Below, piece after piece: positions 9,233 through 17,493 of a DNA stretch of 64,000 nt (positions are counted from its first letter, which is position 1; each line of letters begins with the position of its first letter). This stretch comes from Nocardioidaceae bacterium SCSIO 66511 (GTDB taxonomy: Bacteria; Actinomycetota; Actinomycetes; Propionibacteriales; Nocardioidaceae), in assembly GCA_023100825.1 (NCBI GenBank), contig CP095846.1:434001-498000 (forward strand). The letters are read 5' to 3'. A model generated the notes under the pieces. The model did no database searches. It worked only from the letters and a program-made list of their open reading frames with translations, and was not told the DNA's origin. The position numbers and the translations under genes are program-made.

Positions 9233-9265
9233 GGACCCTTGCCGTGCTGTGCACGGCAAGGGTCC
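9233..9265 (+). terminator. Terminator between convergent genes
   Basis: A perfect 15-base stem (GGACCCTTGCCGTGC at 9233-9247 and its complement at 9251-9265) with a 3-base loop begins 17 bases after the nuclease stop. The LysR gene ends at 9319 on the other strand, so it can serve both directions. Confidence 0.85.
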
Positions 9266-9318
9266 ATTGCGTTGTCGCAGCGGTACGTGTGCCCTGCTCG
9301 CTGTTGAGTGTCGAGTCG

Positions 9319-10224
9319 TCAGCGCATCCGGTCTGCGCGCCACTGTGCGGCGACCTCGACGAACCGGGACTTGACCGGGTCGTCGTACTGGCTCCGCCAC
9401 GCCACAACGAGCGGCATCAGCATGTCGAGGTCGGTGACGTCGCGATAGGTGACCCCGGGTGCGGCTATCTCACGGGATAGCTCCGTGACGAAGCCGACGC
9501 CGAGCCCGGCCCCGATCATCGCGAGCTGGGCGCTGACGCTGTCGCATTCGCTGACGACGTGCGGGCCGAACCCACCCACAGCGCGGCACGCAGCGACGAA
9601 CTCGTCGAAGTGGCGGGTTCCGAGCTTTCTGCTGAACAGCACGAACTCCTCGTTGGTGAGGTCGGTCAACGAAAGCTCGTCCTTCGCCGTGAGCGGGTGA
9701 TCGTCGGGCAAGGCGATCAGCGCCCGCTCGTCGACCAGGTCGGCCGTCTCCACCCCGGGAGCGTCGACGCCGGTGCGTACGATGCCGACGTCGACGACGC
9801 GGGTACTCAGGGCGCTGTAGACCGACACGGTGTCGAGCTCGCGGATGTGCACCTGCACCTGTGGGTACACGCGGTGGAACCGGCGAACGATCGCGGGAGC
9901 GATCGAGGCGCACGCGACGGGTACGCAGCCGATGTCGAGAAAGCCGCTGTCACCGACTCCCACTGCCCGTACTCGTGAGCCGACCCGGTCGGCCTCGCCC
10001 AACAGCGACGAAGCGCCCTGGACGAGCGCGACGCCGGCAGACGACAGCCGGAGACCGCGGGAGGTGCGCTCGAACAGCGTGCAATCGAGTTCATGCTCGA
10101 GCTTACGGATCTGCTGGCTCAACGGCGGTTGCGCCATGTGCAGCCTCCGTGCGGCGCGGGTGACGGACAGCTCCTCGGCGACGACCAGGAAGTACTCGAG
10201 GCGGCGAAGGTTGAGCTGAGACAT
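9319..10224 (-). CDS. LysR-family transcriptional regulator
   Basis: 301 residues: winged helix-turn-helix at about 1-60 (LNLRRLEYFLVVAEELSVTRAARRLHMAQPPLSQQI) followed by a periplasmic-binding-like effector domain. The start is ATG 10224 with GAGGA 8 bases upstream; it is divergent from the FAD oxidoreductase gene, 102 bases away, which is the classic LysR layout, so it most likely activates that oxidoreductase-symporter unit in response to its substrate. The effector cannot be told from sequence. Confidence 0.9.
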   Translation of the reverse strand: MSQLNLRRLEYFLVVAEELSVTRAARRLHMAQPPLSQQIRKLEHELDCTLFERTSRGLRLSSAGVALVQGASSLLGEADRVGSRVRAVGVGDSGFLDIGCVPVACASIAPAIVRRFHRVYPQVQVHIRELDTVSVYSALSTRVVDVGIVRTGVDAPGVETADLVDERALIALPDDHPLTAKDELSLTDLTNEEFVLFSRKLGTRHFDEFVAACRAVGGFGPHVVSECDSVSAQLAMIGAGLGVGFVTELSREIAAPGVTYRDVTDLDMLMPLVVAWRSQYDDPVKSRFVEVAAQWRADRMR

Positions 10225-10252
10225 ATGAGGATCCTCTATCAGCGACACAAAA

Positions 10253-10264
10253 GTCGTATTCGAC
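10253..10264. promoter_or_regulatory. Dyad in the LysR/oxidoreductase divergent promoter
   Basis: GTCG-TATT-CGAC is a short inverted repeat in the 102-base region between the divergent LysR and oxidoreductase genes, in an AT-richer stretch. It is a candidate part of the LysR binding site; no textbook T-N11-A box was obvious, so this is a weak call. Confidence 0.3.
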
Positions 10265-10326
10265 ATATATCTTCGCGCACCCCAAGGTGGTCCACAACAC
10301 ACGGCCAGGCGGAGAGGAAACAGCAG

Positions 10327-11760
10327 ATGCGGCTAGCGGGGATCACGACGGCGACAGCCCCGGACGAATCCGGAGCGCCCCACCACCCTTGGTGGCTCGC
10401 CGACGTCGAGCCCGAGGCGTCCTGCTCACCCTACGTCGGTGACCAACGCGCCGATGTCGCGATCGTCGGCGGCGGTTTCACCGGCCTGTGGACGGCGCTC
10501 GCCCTGAAGGAGCGAGCGCCGAAGACCGATGTCGTGCTGCTCGAGGCCGCGACGTGCGGCTGGGCGGCGAGCGGCCGCAACGGAGGGGCCGTACATGGTT
10601 ACTGGTCGGCGTGGCCGAAGCTGCCGCTACTGGTCGGTGAGCGGCGCGCCGTCGAGATCGCATCACTCGGAACGGTCGCGCAGGATGCGATTCGCGAGTT
10701 CTGCGTCGCAAGCCCGGTCGAGACGGAGTTTGCGGAGGAGGGGTTTGCGATGGTCGCGACCTCCACTGCTCAGGAAGCGGCGCTCGACGGTGTACTGGAT
10801 GCCGCGCCGACGATGCCGGAAAGCCAACGCCCCCGCGTACTCGAAGCCGATGAGCTCTGGAGGATGACCAGGAATCCGACGACTGCGCGTGGCATCCTGT
10901 TTCCCGAAGGCGGTACGGTGCAGCCGGCGCGACTCGTCCGGGCACTCAAGCATGCTTGTCTGGAAGCGGGCGTACGCATCCACGAGACGACCGCAGTCGA
11001 CTCGATCGACCCCGAGGCAACGACCCTGTACACCTCCGGTGGCCGATTGCGGGCGCGCGACATCGTGCTCGCAACGAATGCCTGGATGTCATCGCTCGCT
11101 CCCATCGCCAAGCACACAACGAACCTGAGCAGCCATGTCGTCGTCACCGAGCCAATGCCCGAAATCGCGGCGAAGCTGGATCTCCCGCATGGGCTGATGA
11201 TCCGAGACAGTCGGATGTTCCTGCACTGGGTTCGTCGCACGCGCGACGACCGGTTCGTCGTCGGCACCGGTGCGGGTCCGCTCAGCTACGGCGGGCGGGT
11301 GACCGGTCCGCAGTTCCGCGACCGCCGAAGCACCAACCGGGTGATCAACGCGTTGTCGACCTTCATACCCGAGGCCGCGCAGGCACGGTTCGAAGCATCG
11401 TGGGGCGGAGCAATCGACCTTTCGTCCGACAACTGCCCGTACTTCGCGACTCTGTCTGGTACTCGGATCCATTACGGGACTGGCTATTCCGGGCACGGTG
11501 TCAACGCGGCGTGGATCGGTGGGCAGTCGCTCGCATCGCTCGCGCTCGGTACGTCGGACCGTTGGACGAAGTCTGCGTTCTGCGTACGGGATCGCCCTCG
11601 GCTGCCGCCGGAGCCGGCCCGTTACCTCGGCGGTGCGGCCGTACGCCGACACACCATCGCACTCGAAGACGCGCTCGACGAAGAGCGCACACCATCGGCA
11701 CCGACGAGAGCCGTCGCGGCACTGCCGCGGCTCCTCGGGATTCGCGTCGGCACCCGCTGA
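10327..11760 (+). CDS. FAD-dependent oxidoreductase (DAO / amine-oxidase type)
   Basis: 477 residues. An N-terminal Rossmann motif VAIVGGGFTGLWTALALKE (about 42-60) binds FAD; GWAASGRNGGAVHGY and the C-terminal GYSGHGVNAAWIGGQ are typical of the D-amino-acid oxidase/gamma-glutamylputrescine-oxidase group (PuuB-like). It probably oxidises an amine or N-methyl amino acid, releasing aldehyde and ammonia. Start is ATG 10327 after GGAGAGG. A symporter follows 30 bases later, and a LysR regulator is divergent, which suggests uptake and first oxidation of one compound. Given the sulfonate island nearby, a taurine-dehydrogenase-like role is possible but unproven. Confidence 0.8.
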   Translation: MRLAGITTATAPDESGAPHHPWWLADVEPEASCSPYVGDQRADVAIVGGGFTGLWTALALKERAPKTDVVLLEAATCGWAASGRNGGAVHGYWSAWPKLPLLVGERRAVEIASLGTVAQDAIREFCVASPVETEFAEEGFAMVATSTAQEAALDGVLDAAPTMPESQRPRVLEADELWRMTRNPTTARGILFPEGGTVQPARLVRALKHACLEAGVRIHETTAVDSIDPEATTLYTSGGRLRARDIVLATNAWMSSLAPIAKHTTNLSSHVVVTEPMPEIAAKLDLPHGLMIRDSRMFLHWVRRTRDDRFVVGTGAGPLSYGGRVTGPQFRDRRSTNRVINALSTFIPEAAQARFEASWGGAIDLSSDNCPYFATLSGTRIHYGTGYSGHGVNAAWIGGQSLASLALGTSDRWTKSAFCVRDRPRLPPEPARYLGGAAVRRHTIALEDALDEERTPSAPTRAVAALPRLLGIRVGTR

Positions 11761-11790
11761 TAATGACAGGTTCCAGGTAAAGGCAGGCAC

Positions 11791-13194
11791 ATGGGCACAA
11801 TCGACACGATCGGCGTTGTCGTCTACTTCATCCTCGTCCTTGCGATCGGCATCCAGACGATGCGGAGAATCAAGACACCCGGCGACTTCGCGGTCGCCGG
11901 CAACCGGATCGTCTGGCCGGTGTTGTTCGCGACGCTCGCCGCGACGTTTCTCGGGGGCGGCGCGACGATCGGTCGCGCGGGCGAGTCGTACAACGTGGGG
12001 TACGCCTTCGCCGTTGCGGCCTGCGCGTTTCCGTTGCAGACGATCTTGGTCGGCGTGTTCATCGCTCCCCGGTTGAAGCGGTACAAGGGTGCGGAGACCG
12101 TCGGCGACGTGATGGAGATCCACTACGGCAGACCTGCCCGGCTGCTCACCGGTGTCATCTCGATCGTCTACTGCACGGGTGTTCTGGGGGCTCAGGCCCT
12201 CGCACTCGGAACGATCTTCCACACCATCATCGGCACCAGCGTCACGTTGGGCATCGTGATCGGCATGATCTTCATCCTGGTCTACTCGACTGCGGGCGGT
12301 ATGTGGGCCGACGTACAGACCGACGTACTCCAGTTCGTCATGCTGGGAGTCTTCCTCCCGGTCGCGTTGATCCTCGGTATACGCGAGGCCGGCGGCGTCG
12401 ACGAGTTGGTTGCGAGCCTGCCGGACGGTCACCTCGAGCTGTTCGGCGCGTATGACGTGATGGCGTTCCTGGGGATCTTCCTCGGGTTCCTGCTCGGAGA
12501 GTGCCTGATTCCGCCTTACACCCAGCGTGCGTTCTCGGCACCGGATGCAAGCCATGCCCGAAAGGGGTACGCGCTGGCCGGCGTCTTCGGCTTCTTCTTC
12601 TACTTCGTGAGCGCGTCGCTCGGTCTGGTAGCGCTCGTGTTGTTCCCGGACATCGCCTCCGACCAGGCGCTCCCGACGATCGTCAGCGAGGTGCTCCCGA
12701 TCGGTATCGCCGGTCTGGTCGCCGCGGCGCTGCTCGCGGTGGTCATGTCGACGGCGGACTCGCTGTTGAACTCGGCCACCGTCGTGTTCGCCAACGACAT
12801 CGTGAAGGCGTTCCTCTGGCCCGACATCGACCGACGCCGGATGCTGTGGCTAGAACGCTGTGTCAACGCCGTCATCGGTCTCGGTGCGCTGTTCTTCGCA
12901 CTGTCCGCCGAGAGCATCGTCGACGCATTGCTCTACTCGTACGCGCTGTGGGCGCCGACGATCATCGTTCCGTTCCTGTTCGCCGTTCTCACCCGTCGGT
13001 CGGCACCGCGGGCGGCCACGTCGGCGATGGTCGTCGGCGGCGTCGCGACCGCGTACTGGACATGGGGTCTCGACGAACCCCACGGCATCACCGGGCTCAT
13101 GGTCGGGCTCGCCGCGAACATCATCGTATTCGCTCTCGTCTATCTGAGCCTCGACCGTAACCACGGCACCGCAGACCTGGAGGTCGCAGCATGA
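11791..13194 (+). CDS. Sodium:solute symporter
   Basis: 467 residues with about 13 hydrophobic segments; SSS-family features include the GDFAVAGNRIVWPVLFATLAATFLGGG-type opening helices, with the sodium-site region STADSLLNSATVVFANDI near residues 310-330. It belongs to a different branch from the two symporters at 0.4-4 kb and lacks their LPHxLxRFY motif. It follows the FAD oxidoreductase by 30 bases and overlaps a 45-codon gene, so it probably imports the oxidoreductase's substrate. Confidence 0.85.
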   Translation: MGTIDTIGVVVYFILVLAIGIQTMRRIKTPGDFAVAGNRIVWPVLFATLAATFLGGGATIGRAGESYNVGYAFAVAACAFPLQTILVGVFIAPRLKRYKGAETVGDVMEIHYGRPARLLTGVISIVYCTGVLGAQALALGTIFHTIIGTSVTLGIVIGMIFILVYSTAGGMWADVQTDVLQFVMLGVFLPVALILGIREAGGVDELVASLPDGHLELFGAYDVMAFLGIFLGFLLGECLIPPYTQRAFSAPDASHARKGYALAGVFGFFFYFVSASLGLVALVLFPDIASDQALPTIVSEVLPIGIAGLVAAALLAVVMSTADSLLNSATVVFANDIVKAFLWPDIDRRRMLWLERCVNAVIGLGALFFALSAESIVDALLYSYALWAPTIIVPFLFAVLTRRSAPRAATSAMVVGGVATAYWTWGLDEPHGITGLMVGLAANIIVFALVYLSLDRNHGTADLEVAA

Positions 13195-13328
13195 CGTTGT
13201 TCGCCCTTGCGCTGTACGTGGTCCCCGTGGTGCTCGCGCTGATCACTGTCCTTATCGGGATCGAGGGATTCAAGTTCTACTGGGCAGAGGTCATCGTCGC
13301 CCCACGCGACGACCCCGATGACTCATGA
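13191..13328 (+). CDS. 45-residue single-helix membrane peptide coupled to symporter
   Basis: A very small gene that begins in an ATGA overlap with the symporter stop and ends at 13328. The product has one strong hydrophobic segment (about residues 3-25: FALALYVVPVVLALITVLIG and on) and a short acidic C-terminus (DDPDDS). Overlap, size and topology suggest a small accessory subunit of the symporter. I do not recognise a named family. Confidence 0.62.
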   Translation: MTLFALALYVVPVVLALITVLIGIEGFKFYWAEVIVAPRDDPDDS

Positions 13329-13354
13329 CGGCTACTCGGGCGTGTCTCCAAACC

Positions 13355-13957
13355 CTAGTCGCCGATCCCGCGGGCGGCGAGCGCGTCGCCCGTCGTACGC
13401 GCACGGGCGATGGTGCGAAGGGTCAGGGGAATGAGCACGGCGCGGGGGTTGCGCTCGAGGCCGCGAGCCTTCGCCGCCTCGCGCGTCTCCCGCGCCAGGT
13501 CATACAGCCCCGGCACCGCCCGCACCATGAGTGCCATCGCCAACCCGATCCGGTCGGGGTTCGCCCCGGATCGTTCCAGCGGGCGGGCGCAGCTTACGAA
13601 CGTGTCCAGCAAGGCATCCATCGGTGTCGTGGCCGTGACGATGGTCGCGGCAACCACCAGGCTGACCAGATCTCCGACCACCTCGGCTGCGACCGGCCAG
13701 CCGCGCTGCCACCACTGGTAGCCGCCGAGTAGTACGAACACGATCAGCAAGGGGCGTAAGGCGCGCAGTGTCGGGCGAACGCCGATGCGGCCGGCGAGCG
13801 CGAGCGTCACGGCGACGGCCAGGAACACCAGCGTTGACGCCGGCCCGCGTACGGTCGCGACGGCGAGCCCGAACACGGCAAGGCCGGCGAGCTTGACGCC
13901 GACCGGCATCCGGTGCAGGACGGTGTCGCCGGGGCGGTAGAGGCCGAGCAGGCTCAT
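13355..13957 (-). CDS. bioN: EcfT-type transmembrane subunit, biotin transporter BioN
   Basis: 200 residues with about five hydrophobic segments and two Ala-Arg-Gly motifs in the cytoplasmic C-terminal part (KARGLERN and ALAARGIGD) that contact the ATPase in energy-coupling-factor transporters. Third gene of a bioY-bioM-bioN unit; its ATG at 13957 overlaps the bioM stop at 13954. Biotin is assigned through the linked BioY. Confidence 0.87.
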   Translation of the reverse strand: MSLLGLYRPGDTVLHRMPVGVKLAGLAVFGLAVATVRGPASTLVFLAVAVTLALAGRIGVRPTLRALRPLLIVFVLLGGYQWWQRGWPVAAEVVGDLVSLVVAATIVTATTPMDALLDTFVSCARPLERSGANPDRIGLAMALMVRAVPGLYDLARETREAAKARGLERNPRAVLIPLTLRTIARARTTGDALAARGIGD

Positions 13958-14673
13958 GGCTTGGTCGCCAGCCGTCGGTAGTGCTCCACGGCTTCGGCAG
14001 CGGACCCGTCGAAGACAACCCGTGCGTCATCGACCACGATCCCGCGCTCGCAGCGCTCGGCCAATGCAAGATCGTGTGTCACCAAGATCAGCTGTTGGGC
14101 GAGCGCGAACAGTAGATCGGCGATACGGCGCGTGTTACGCAGGTCGAGCAGGGTCGTCGGCTCGTCGGCGACGAGCACTGCGGGATCGGTCGCGAGCACG
14201 CCGGCGAGCGCGAGCAGCTGCTTCTGCCCTCCCGACAACGAATGGACGCTGACATCGGCGAGATGGCGCAATCCGTACCGGTCGAGTATCTCGAGCACGG
14301 CTGTGCGTCGCCGCTCCTTTGCTTGCCCGCGCCCCTTGCTTGCAGGCTTCGAGCGGCGCAAGGACAGCGCGACGTCCTCGGCAACCGTCGGCATCACCAG
14401 CTGGGCATCGGGGTCGGTGAACATGAACCCGACTCGGCGGCGTACCGCTGCACCGTCTGACACGGTGTCGAGGCCGTCGACGCTGACGCTTCCGGAGGTC
14501 GGCCGCACGAGACCGTTGAGGAGTCGGGCGAACGTCGACTTCCCCGACCCGTTGGCGCCGATCACGGCGATGCGTTGTTCAGCGAGTGTGCAGGTCGTCG
14601 GTTCGAGGATGGTGACCGAGCCGTTCGGACCGTCGACCGTGACGGCGGCGGAGCTCAGCGCGATATCGGCCAC
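13954..14673 (-). CDS. bioM: ECF transporter ATPase, biotin transporter BioM
   Basis: 239-residue ABC ATPase: Walker A GANGSGKST near residue 36, signature LSGGQKQ near 143, Walker B VLVADEPTTLLD just after. Supplies ATP hydrolysis to BioY/BioN. Start is GTG 14673, six bases after the bioY stop, and the 3' end overlaps bioN. Length is normal for a single-domain ECF ATPase. Confidence 0.88.
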   Translation of the reverse strand: MADIALSSAAVTVDGPNGSVTILEPTTCTLAEQRIAVIGANGSGKSTFARLLNGLVRPTSGSVSVDGLDTVSDGAAVRRRVGFMFTDPDAQLVMPTVAEDVALSLRRSKPASKGRGQAKERRRTAVLEILDRYGLRHLADVSVHSLSGGQKQLLALAGVLATDPAVLVADEPTTLLDLRNTRRIADLLFALAQQLILVTHDLALAERCERGIVVDDARVVFDGSAAEAVEHYRRLATKP

Positions 14674-14679
14674 GTGTCG

Positions 14680-15288
14680 TTATCGGCGCGGCAGCAGGTC
14701 AGGGAACGCGCGATGTGCCGCGGCCGCAACGATGCCGACGCAGGCATTCTTGATCAGGTCACCGGGCCAGAACGTCATATCCGTGGTGAAGGCCTCACGC
14801 CAGGAGAAGTCGTCGATCCGCCAGTGCATACCGGCAATGCCCATCGGATGGGTGACCAGGATGCTGCCGACCATTGCGCAGAGGAAGATCAGCGGCGCCC
14901 CGTACGAAAGCCTGTGGTGTGGGAGGCGCTCGACCAGTAGACCGCAGACGAAGGCCGCGATCGGGAACGCGAGCAGGTAGCCGATGGACGGCTTGGCGAA
15001 GGTGGCGAGGCCGCCGGTCGCATCGGCGAAAACGGGAAGGCCGGCGAAGCCGACGGCGAGGTAAAGCAGCGTGGCGAGTGCCCCGCGGCGGGCGCCGAGA
15101 CACGCGCCGGCGAGCATCACGCCGAATGTCTGCAGGGTGATCGGGACGGCAAGACCGCCGACGTGGATGCCCGGCATGATCGCGCAGACCGCGATCAATG
15201 CGGCAAAGAACGCGATCAGTGAAAGGTCGGCCGTTGGCGACGTACGCCGCGTGGATGGGCTCGGCCGGGTCGGAGCGTCTTGGGGCAT
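14680..15288 (-). CDS. bioY: Biotin-specific S component BioY
   Basis: 202 residues, six hydrophobic segments, with the BioY-family pattern: VPITLQTFGVMLAGACLG in the first half and the TFWPGDLIKNACVG segment near the C-terminus. It binds biotin and works with BioM and BioN encoded just downstream. A 26-base inverted repeat lies 43-68 bases upstream and may be the operator for a biotin-responsive repressor. Confidence 0.9.
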   Translation of the reverse strand: MPQDAPTRPSPSTRRTSPTADLSLIAFFAALIAVCAIMPGIHVGGLAVPITLQTFGVMLAGACLGARRGALATLLYLAVGFAGLPVFADATGGLATFAKPSIGYLLAFPIAAFVCGLLVERLPHHRLSYGAPLIFLCAMVGSILVTHPMGIAGMHWRIDDFSWREAFTTDMTFWPGDLIKNACVGIVAAAAHRAFPDLLPRR

Positions 15289-15330
15289 GGCGGCAGCCTA
15301 AGGGCTACTCGCCATTACCTGTACGTGTTC

Positions 15331-15356
15331 GTGGCCACAACACGTGTTGTGACCAC
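15331..15356. promoter_or_regulatory. 26-base palindrome upstream of bioY
   Basis: A near-perfect inverted repeat (one mismatch over 13-base arms) centred on the perfect palindrome ACAACACGTGTTGT. It lies between bioY (minus) and the divergent tauCAB-like unit (plus), nearer bioY. A TetR-like (BioQ-type) or other repressor site is plausible; the regulator is not encoded in the window. Confidence 0.5.
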
Positions 15357-15379
15357 GGGACTTGACGCAGCGCAGTTTA

Positions 15380-15410
15380 TTGACGTTAGTCGCGTAACAT
15401 AGTCTACTAT
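15380..15410 (+). promoter_or_regulatory. Candidate promoter with overlapping dyad for tauCAB-like operon
   Basis: TTGACG at 15380-15385 and TACTAT at 15405-15410 are spaced 19 bases, slightly long for a sigma-70-type promoter. The palindrome ATAGTCTACTAT (15399-15410) covers the -10 region and could be an operator. Followed by a 130-base leader. Confidence 0.35.
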
Positions 15411-15440
15411 CCACTCTGGTTCCATCGATTTGGCTGCGCA

Positions 15441-15486
15441 CTGGCACTTTCGGCACCCCTATGCCGCCGTTAGCGTGAGGTGCCAG
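15441..15486 (+). promoter_or_regulatory. Leader hairpin upstream of tauC-like gene
   Basis: CTGGCAC (15441-15447) pairs with GTGCCAG (15480-15486); an alternative pairing GGCACC (about 15452) with GGTGCC (15479-15484) uses the same 3' bases, so the two are mutually exclusive. I do not recognise a known riboswitch class here. Confidence 0.3.
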
Positions 15487-15542
15487 CCGCACAGTCACGG
15501 GGAACCACAGCGAGTCGTTCCAACCTGACGGGAGCCGGAGCC

Positions 15543-16388
15543 ATGGCGACAATCGAGCGGAGCGAGACATCGTCGTCGGGGTCGCGCCCGGTCAGGCGAC
15601 AGGCGACCAAGGGCACGTTCGCTCGCATCGAGCGCCCGTTGATCAGCGTCGGGGCAGTGCTTGCCGTCCTGCTGCTGTGGTGGGCCGTGACAGCGCTTGA
15701 CCTGGTCAAACCGTTGTTCATGCCGGAGCCGGGTGCGGTCTGGGACGCATTCATCAGGACCCTCACCGACGGCTATCGCGGCCACAGCCTGCTTCAGCAC
15801 CTGTCGATCAGCCTGCAGCGCGTACTGATCGGATTCGCGATCGCGGTCGTCATCGCGGTGCCGCTCGGCGTGCTCGCCGGAGTCAGCCGGCGGCTGGACG
15901 CAGTGCTCGATCCGCTGATCACGTTCTACCGAGTGCTGCCGCCGCTCGCGTACTTCTCACTACTGCTGATCGTGCTCGGCATCGGTGAAGCCTCCAAGGT
16001 CACGTTGCTGCTGCTCGCCGCCTTCCCGCCGGTCTTCCTCGCCGTCGTGCAGGGCGTGCGGTCAGTGGCGAAGGGCCGAATCGACGCGGCGAGGTCCCTT
16101 GGTGCGAACCGTCGACAGGTGATGCGGTACGTGATCCTGCCGTCGATCCTGCCCGAGCTGTTCGTCGGAATGCGCGTCAGCCTCGGCATCACCTACACCA
16201 CGCTCGTAGCCGCCGAGATGATCGCGGCCCAGATGGGCATCGGCTGGATGGTCTTCGACGCGAAGCGTTATCTGCAGACCGACGTGGTCTACCTCGGCAT
16301 CATCATCATGGGCATCACGGGCGTCGTCCTGGACGGCATCGCCAAGTACGCGCAACGGCGGATCGTGCCCTGGCAGGGGAAGGTCTGA
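15543..16388 (+). CDS. tauC: Taurine/alkanesulfonate-type ABC permease (TauC-like)
   Basis: 281 residues; about six hydrophobic segments with a BPD-type permease core and the EAA-like loop (AARSLGANRRQVMRYVILPS around residue 180) that docks the ATPase. Member of the SsuC/TauC/nitrate permease group. Start ATG 15543 follows GGGAGCCGGAG. First gene of a permease-binding protein-ATPase operon that opens the sulfonate island; the taurine assignment rests on the linked TauA-like protein and on tpa/xsc further on. Confidence 0.8.
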   Translation: MATIERSETSSSGSRPVRRQATKGTFARIERPLISVGAVLAVLLLWWAVTALDLVKPLFMPEPGAVWDAFIRTLTDGYRGHSLLQHLSISLQRVLIGFAIAVVIAVPLGVLAGVSRRLDAVLDPLITFYRVLPPLAYFSLLLIVLGIGEASKVTLLLLAAFPPVFLAVVQGVRSVAKGRIDAARSLGANRRQVMRYVILPSILPELFVGMRVSLGITYTTLVAAEMIAAQMGIGWMVFDAKRYLQTDVVYLGIIIMGITGVVLDGIAKYAQRRIVPWQGKV

Positions 16389-16440
16389 TCTCCATGACTC
16401 GAGCGCGGCCACGCAACGTCCCTCTGACGAAGGAACCCCG

Positions 16441-17490
16441 ATGACCAATCGAACCTCGACGCGTTCTCGTCGCTTCGGGCCGGCCGTCGCCTGCGGCGTC
16501 GCCGCGGCAGCGCTACTGCTCGCAGCCTGTGGCGGCGAGGGCATTTCCAGCAGCACCGGTGGCGGCGACAAACTACGGATCGCGTACCAAGTCATCCCGA
16601 ACAGCGCACCGATCGTCAAGCACGAAGGCTGGTTGGAGGACGAGCTCGACATGGACGTCGAGTGGCGCCAGTTCGACGCCGGTGCTGACGTCAACGAGGC
16701 GGTCGCCTCGGGTTCGGTCGACGTCGGGCTGGTCGGCAGCACTCTTGTCGCGAACGGCATCGCGACGGGCCTCGACTACAAGGTGCCGTTCGTGTACGAC
16801 GTGATCGGCGACAACGAGGCGCTCGTCGCGAAAGAGGGCATCTCCTCGATCGAGGACCTCGAGGGCAAGAAGGTCGCCACCCCGCTGGGGTCGACGACGC
16901 AGTACAGCTTGGTGGCGGCACTGCAACAGGCGGGCGTTGACCCCGCGGATGTCTCGATCCTCGACATGCAACCGCCGGACGCACTCGCGGGCTGGAAGGA
17001 CGGCAGCATCGACGCGGCGTACGTATGGCATCCAACGTTGCAGGAGATGATCGACGACGGCGGCAAGGTGCTTGTCAGCAGCGGCGATCTCGCCGACGAG
17101 GGCGTCGTCACGGCGGATCTCGGCATCGTCTCGTCGGACTTCGCCGATGAGAATCCCGACGTCGTGGCCAGCTGGCTCGAGGCGGAGAACCGCGGTGCCC
17201 AACTGATCCAGGACGACCCGAAGAAGGCGGCGGAGATCGTGGCCGATGAGTTCAGTATCAAACCGGAGCAGGCGGCCGCGCAGATGAAGGACCTCATCAT
17301 CTTGAACGGTGACGAACAACTGGCGCCGGACTACCTCGGCACCGACGGCTCGCCTGGTGCGCTCAGCGACACACTGCAGAAGACGGCTCAGTTCCTCGCC
17401 GACAACGACCTCGTCGACGACGTGCCGGACAAGCAGGCGTTCGACGACGTTGTCGATCCGACGTACCTCCAAGACGCGGTCGGAGGGTGA
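16441..17490 (+). CDS. tauA: Taurine-type substrate-binding lipoprotein (TauA-like)
   Basis: 349 residues; lipoprotein signal ending LLLAAC with Cys30 as lipidation site. The mature protein has TauA/SsuA-family features: WRQFDAGADVNEAVASGSVD followed by GLVGSTLVANGIATG, then DNEALVAKEGISSIEDLEGKKVATPLGSTTQYSL. It would catch taurine (or a related sulfonate) outside the membrane and deliver it to the permease. It sits 52 bases after the permease and 3 bases before the ATPase. Confidence 0.82.
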   Translation: MTNRTSTRSRRFGPAVACGVAAAALLLAACGGEGISSSTGGGDKLRIAYQVIPNSAPIVKHEGWLEDELDMDVEWRQFDAGADVNEAVASGSVDVGLVGSTLVANGIATGLDYKVPFVYDVIGDNEALVAKEGISSIEDLEGKKVATPLGSTTQYSLVAALQQAGVDPADVSILDMQPPDALAGWKDGSIDAAYVWHPTLQEMIDDGGKVLVSSGDLADEGVVTADLGIVSSDFADENPDVVASWLEAENRGAQLIQDDPKKAAEIVADEFSIKPEQAAAQMKDLIILNGDEQLAPDYLGTDGSPGALSDTLQKTAQFLADNDLVDDVPDKQAFDDVVDPTYLQDAVGG

Positions 17491-17493
17491 CCG

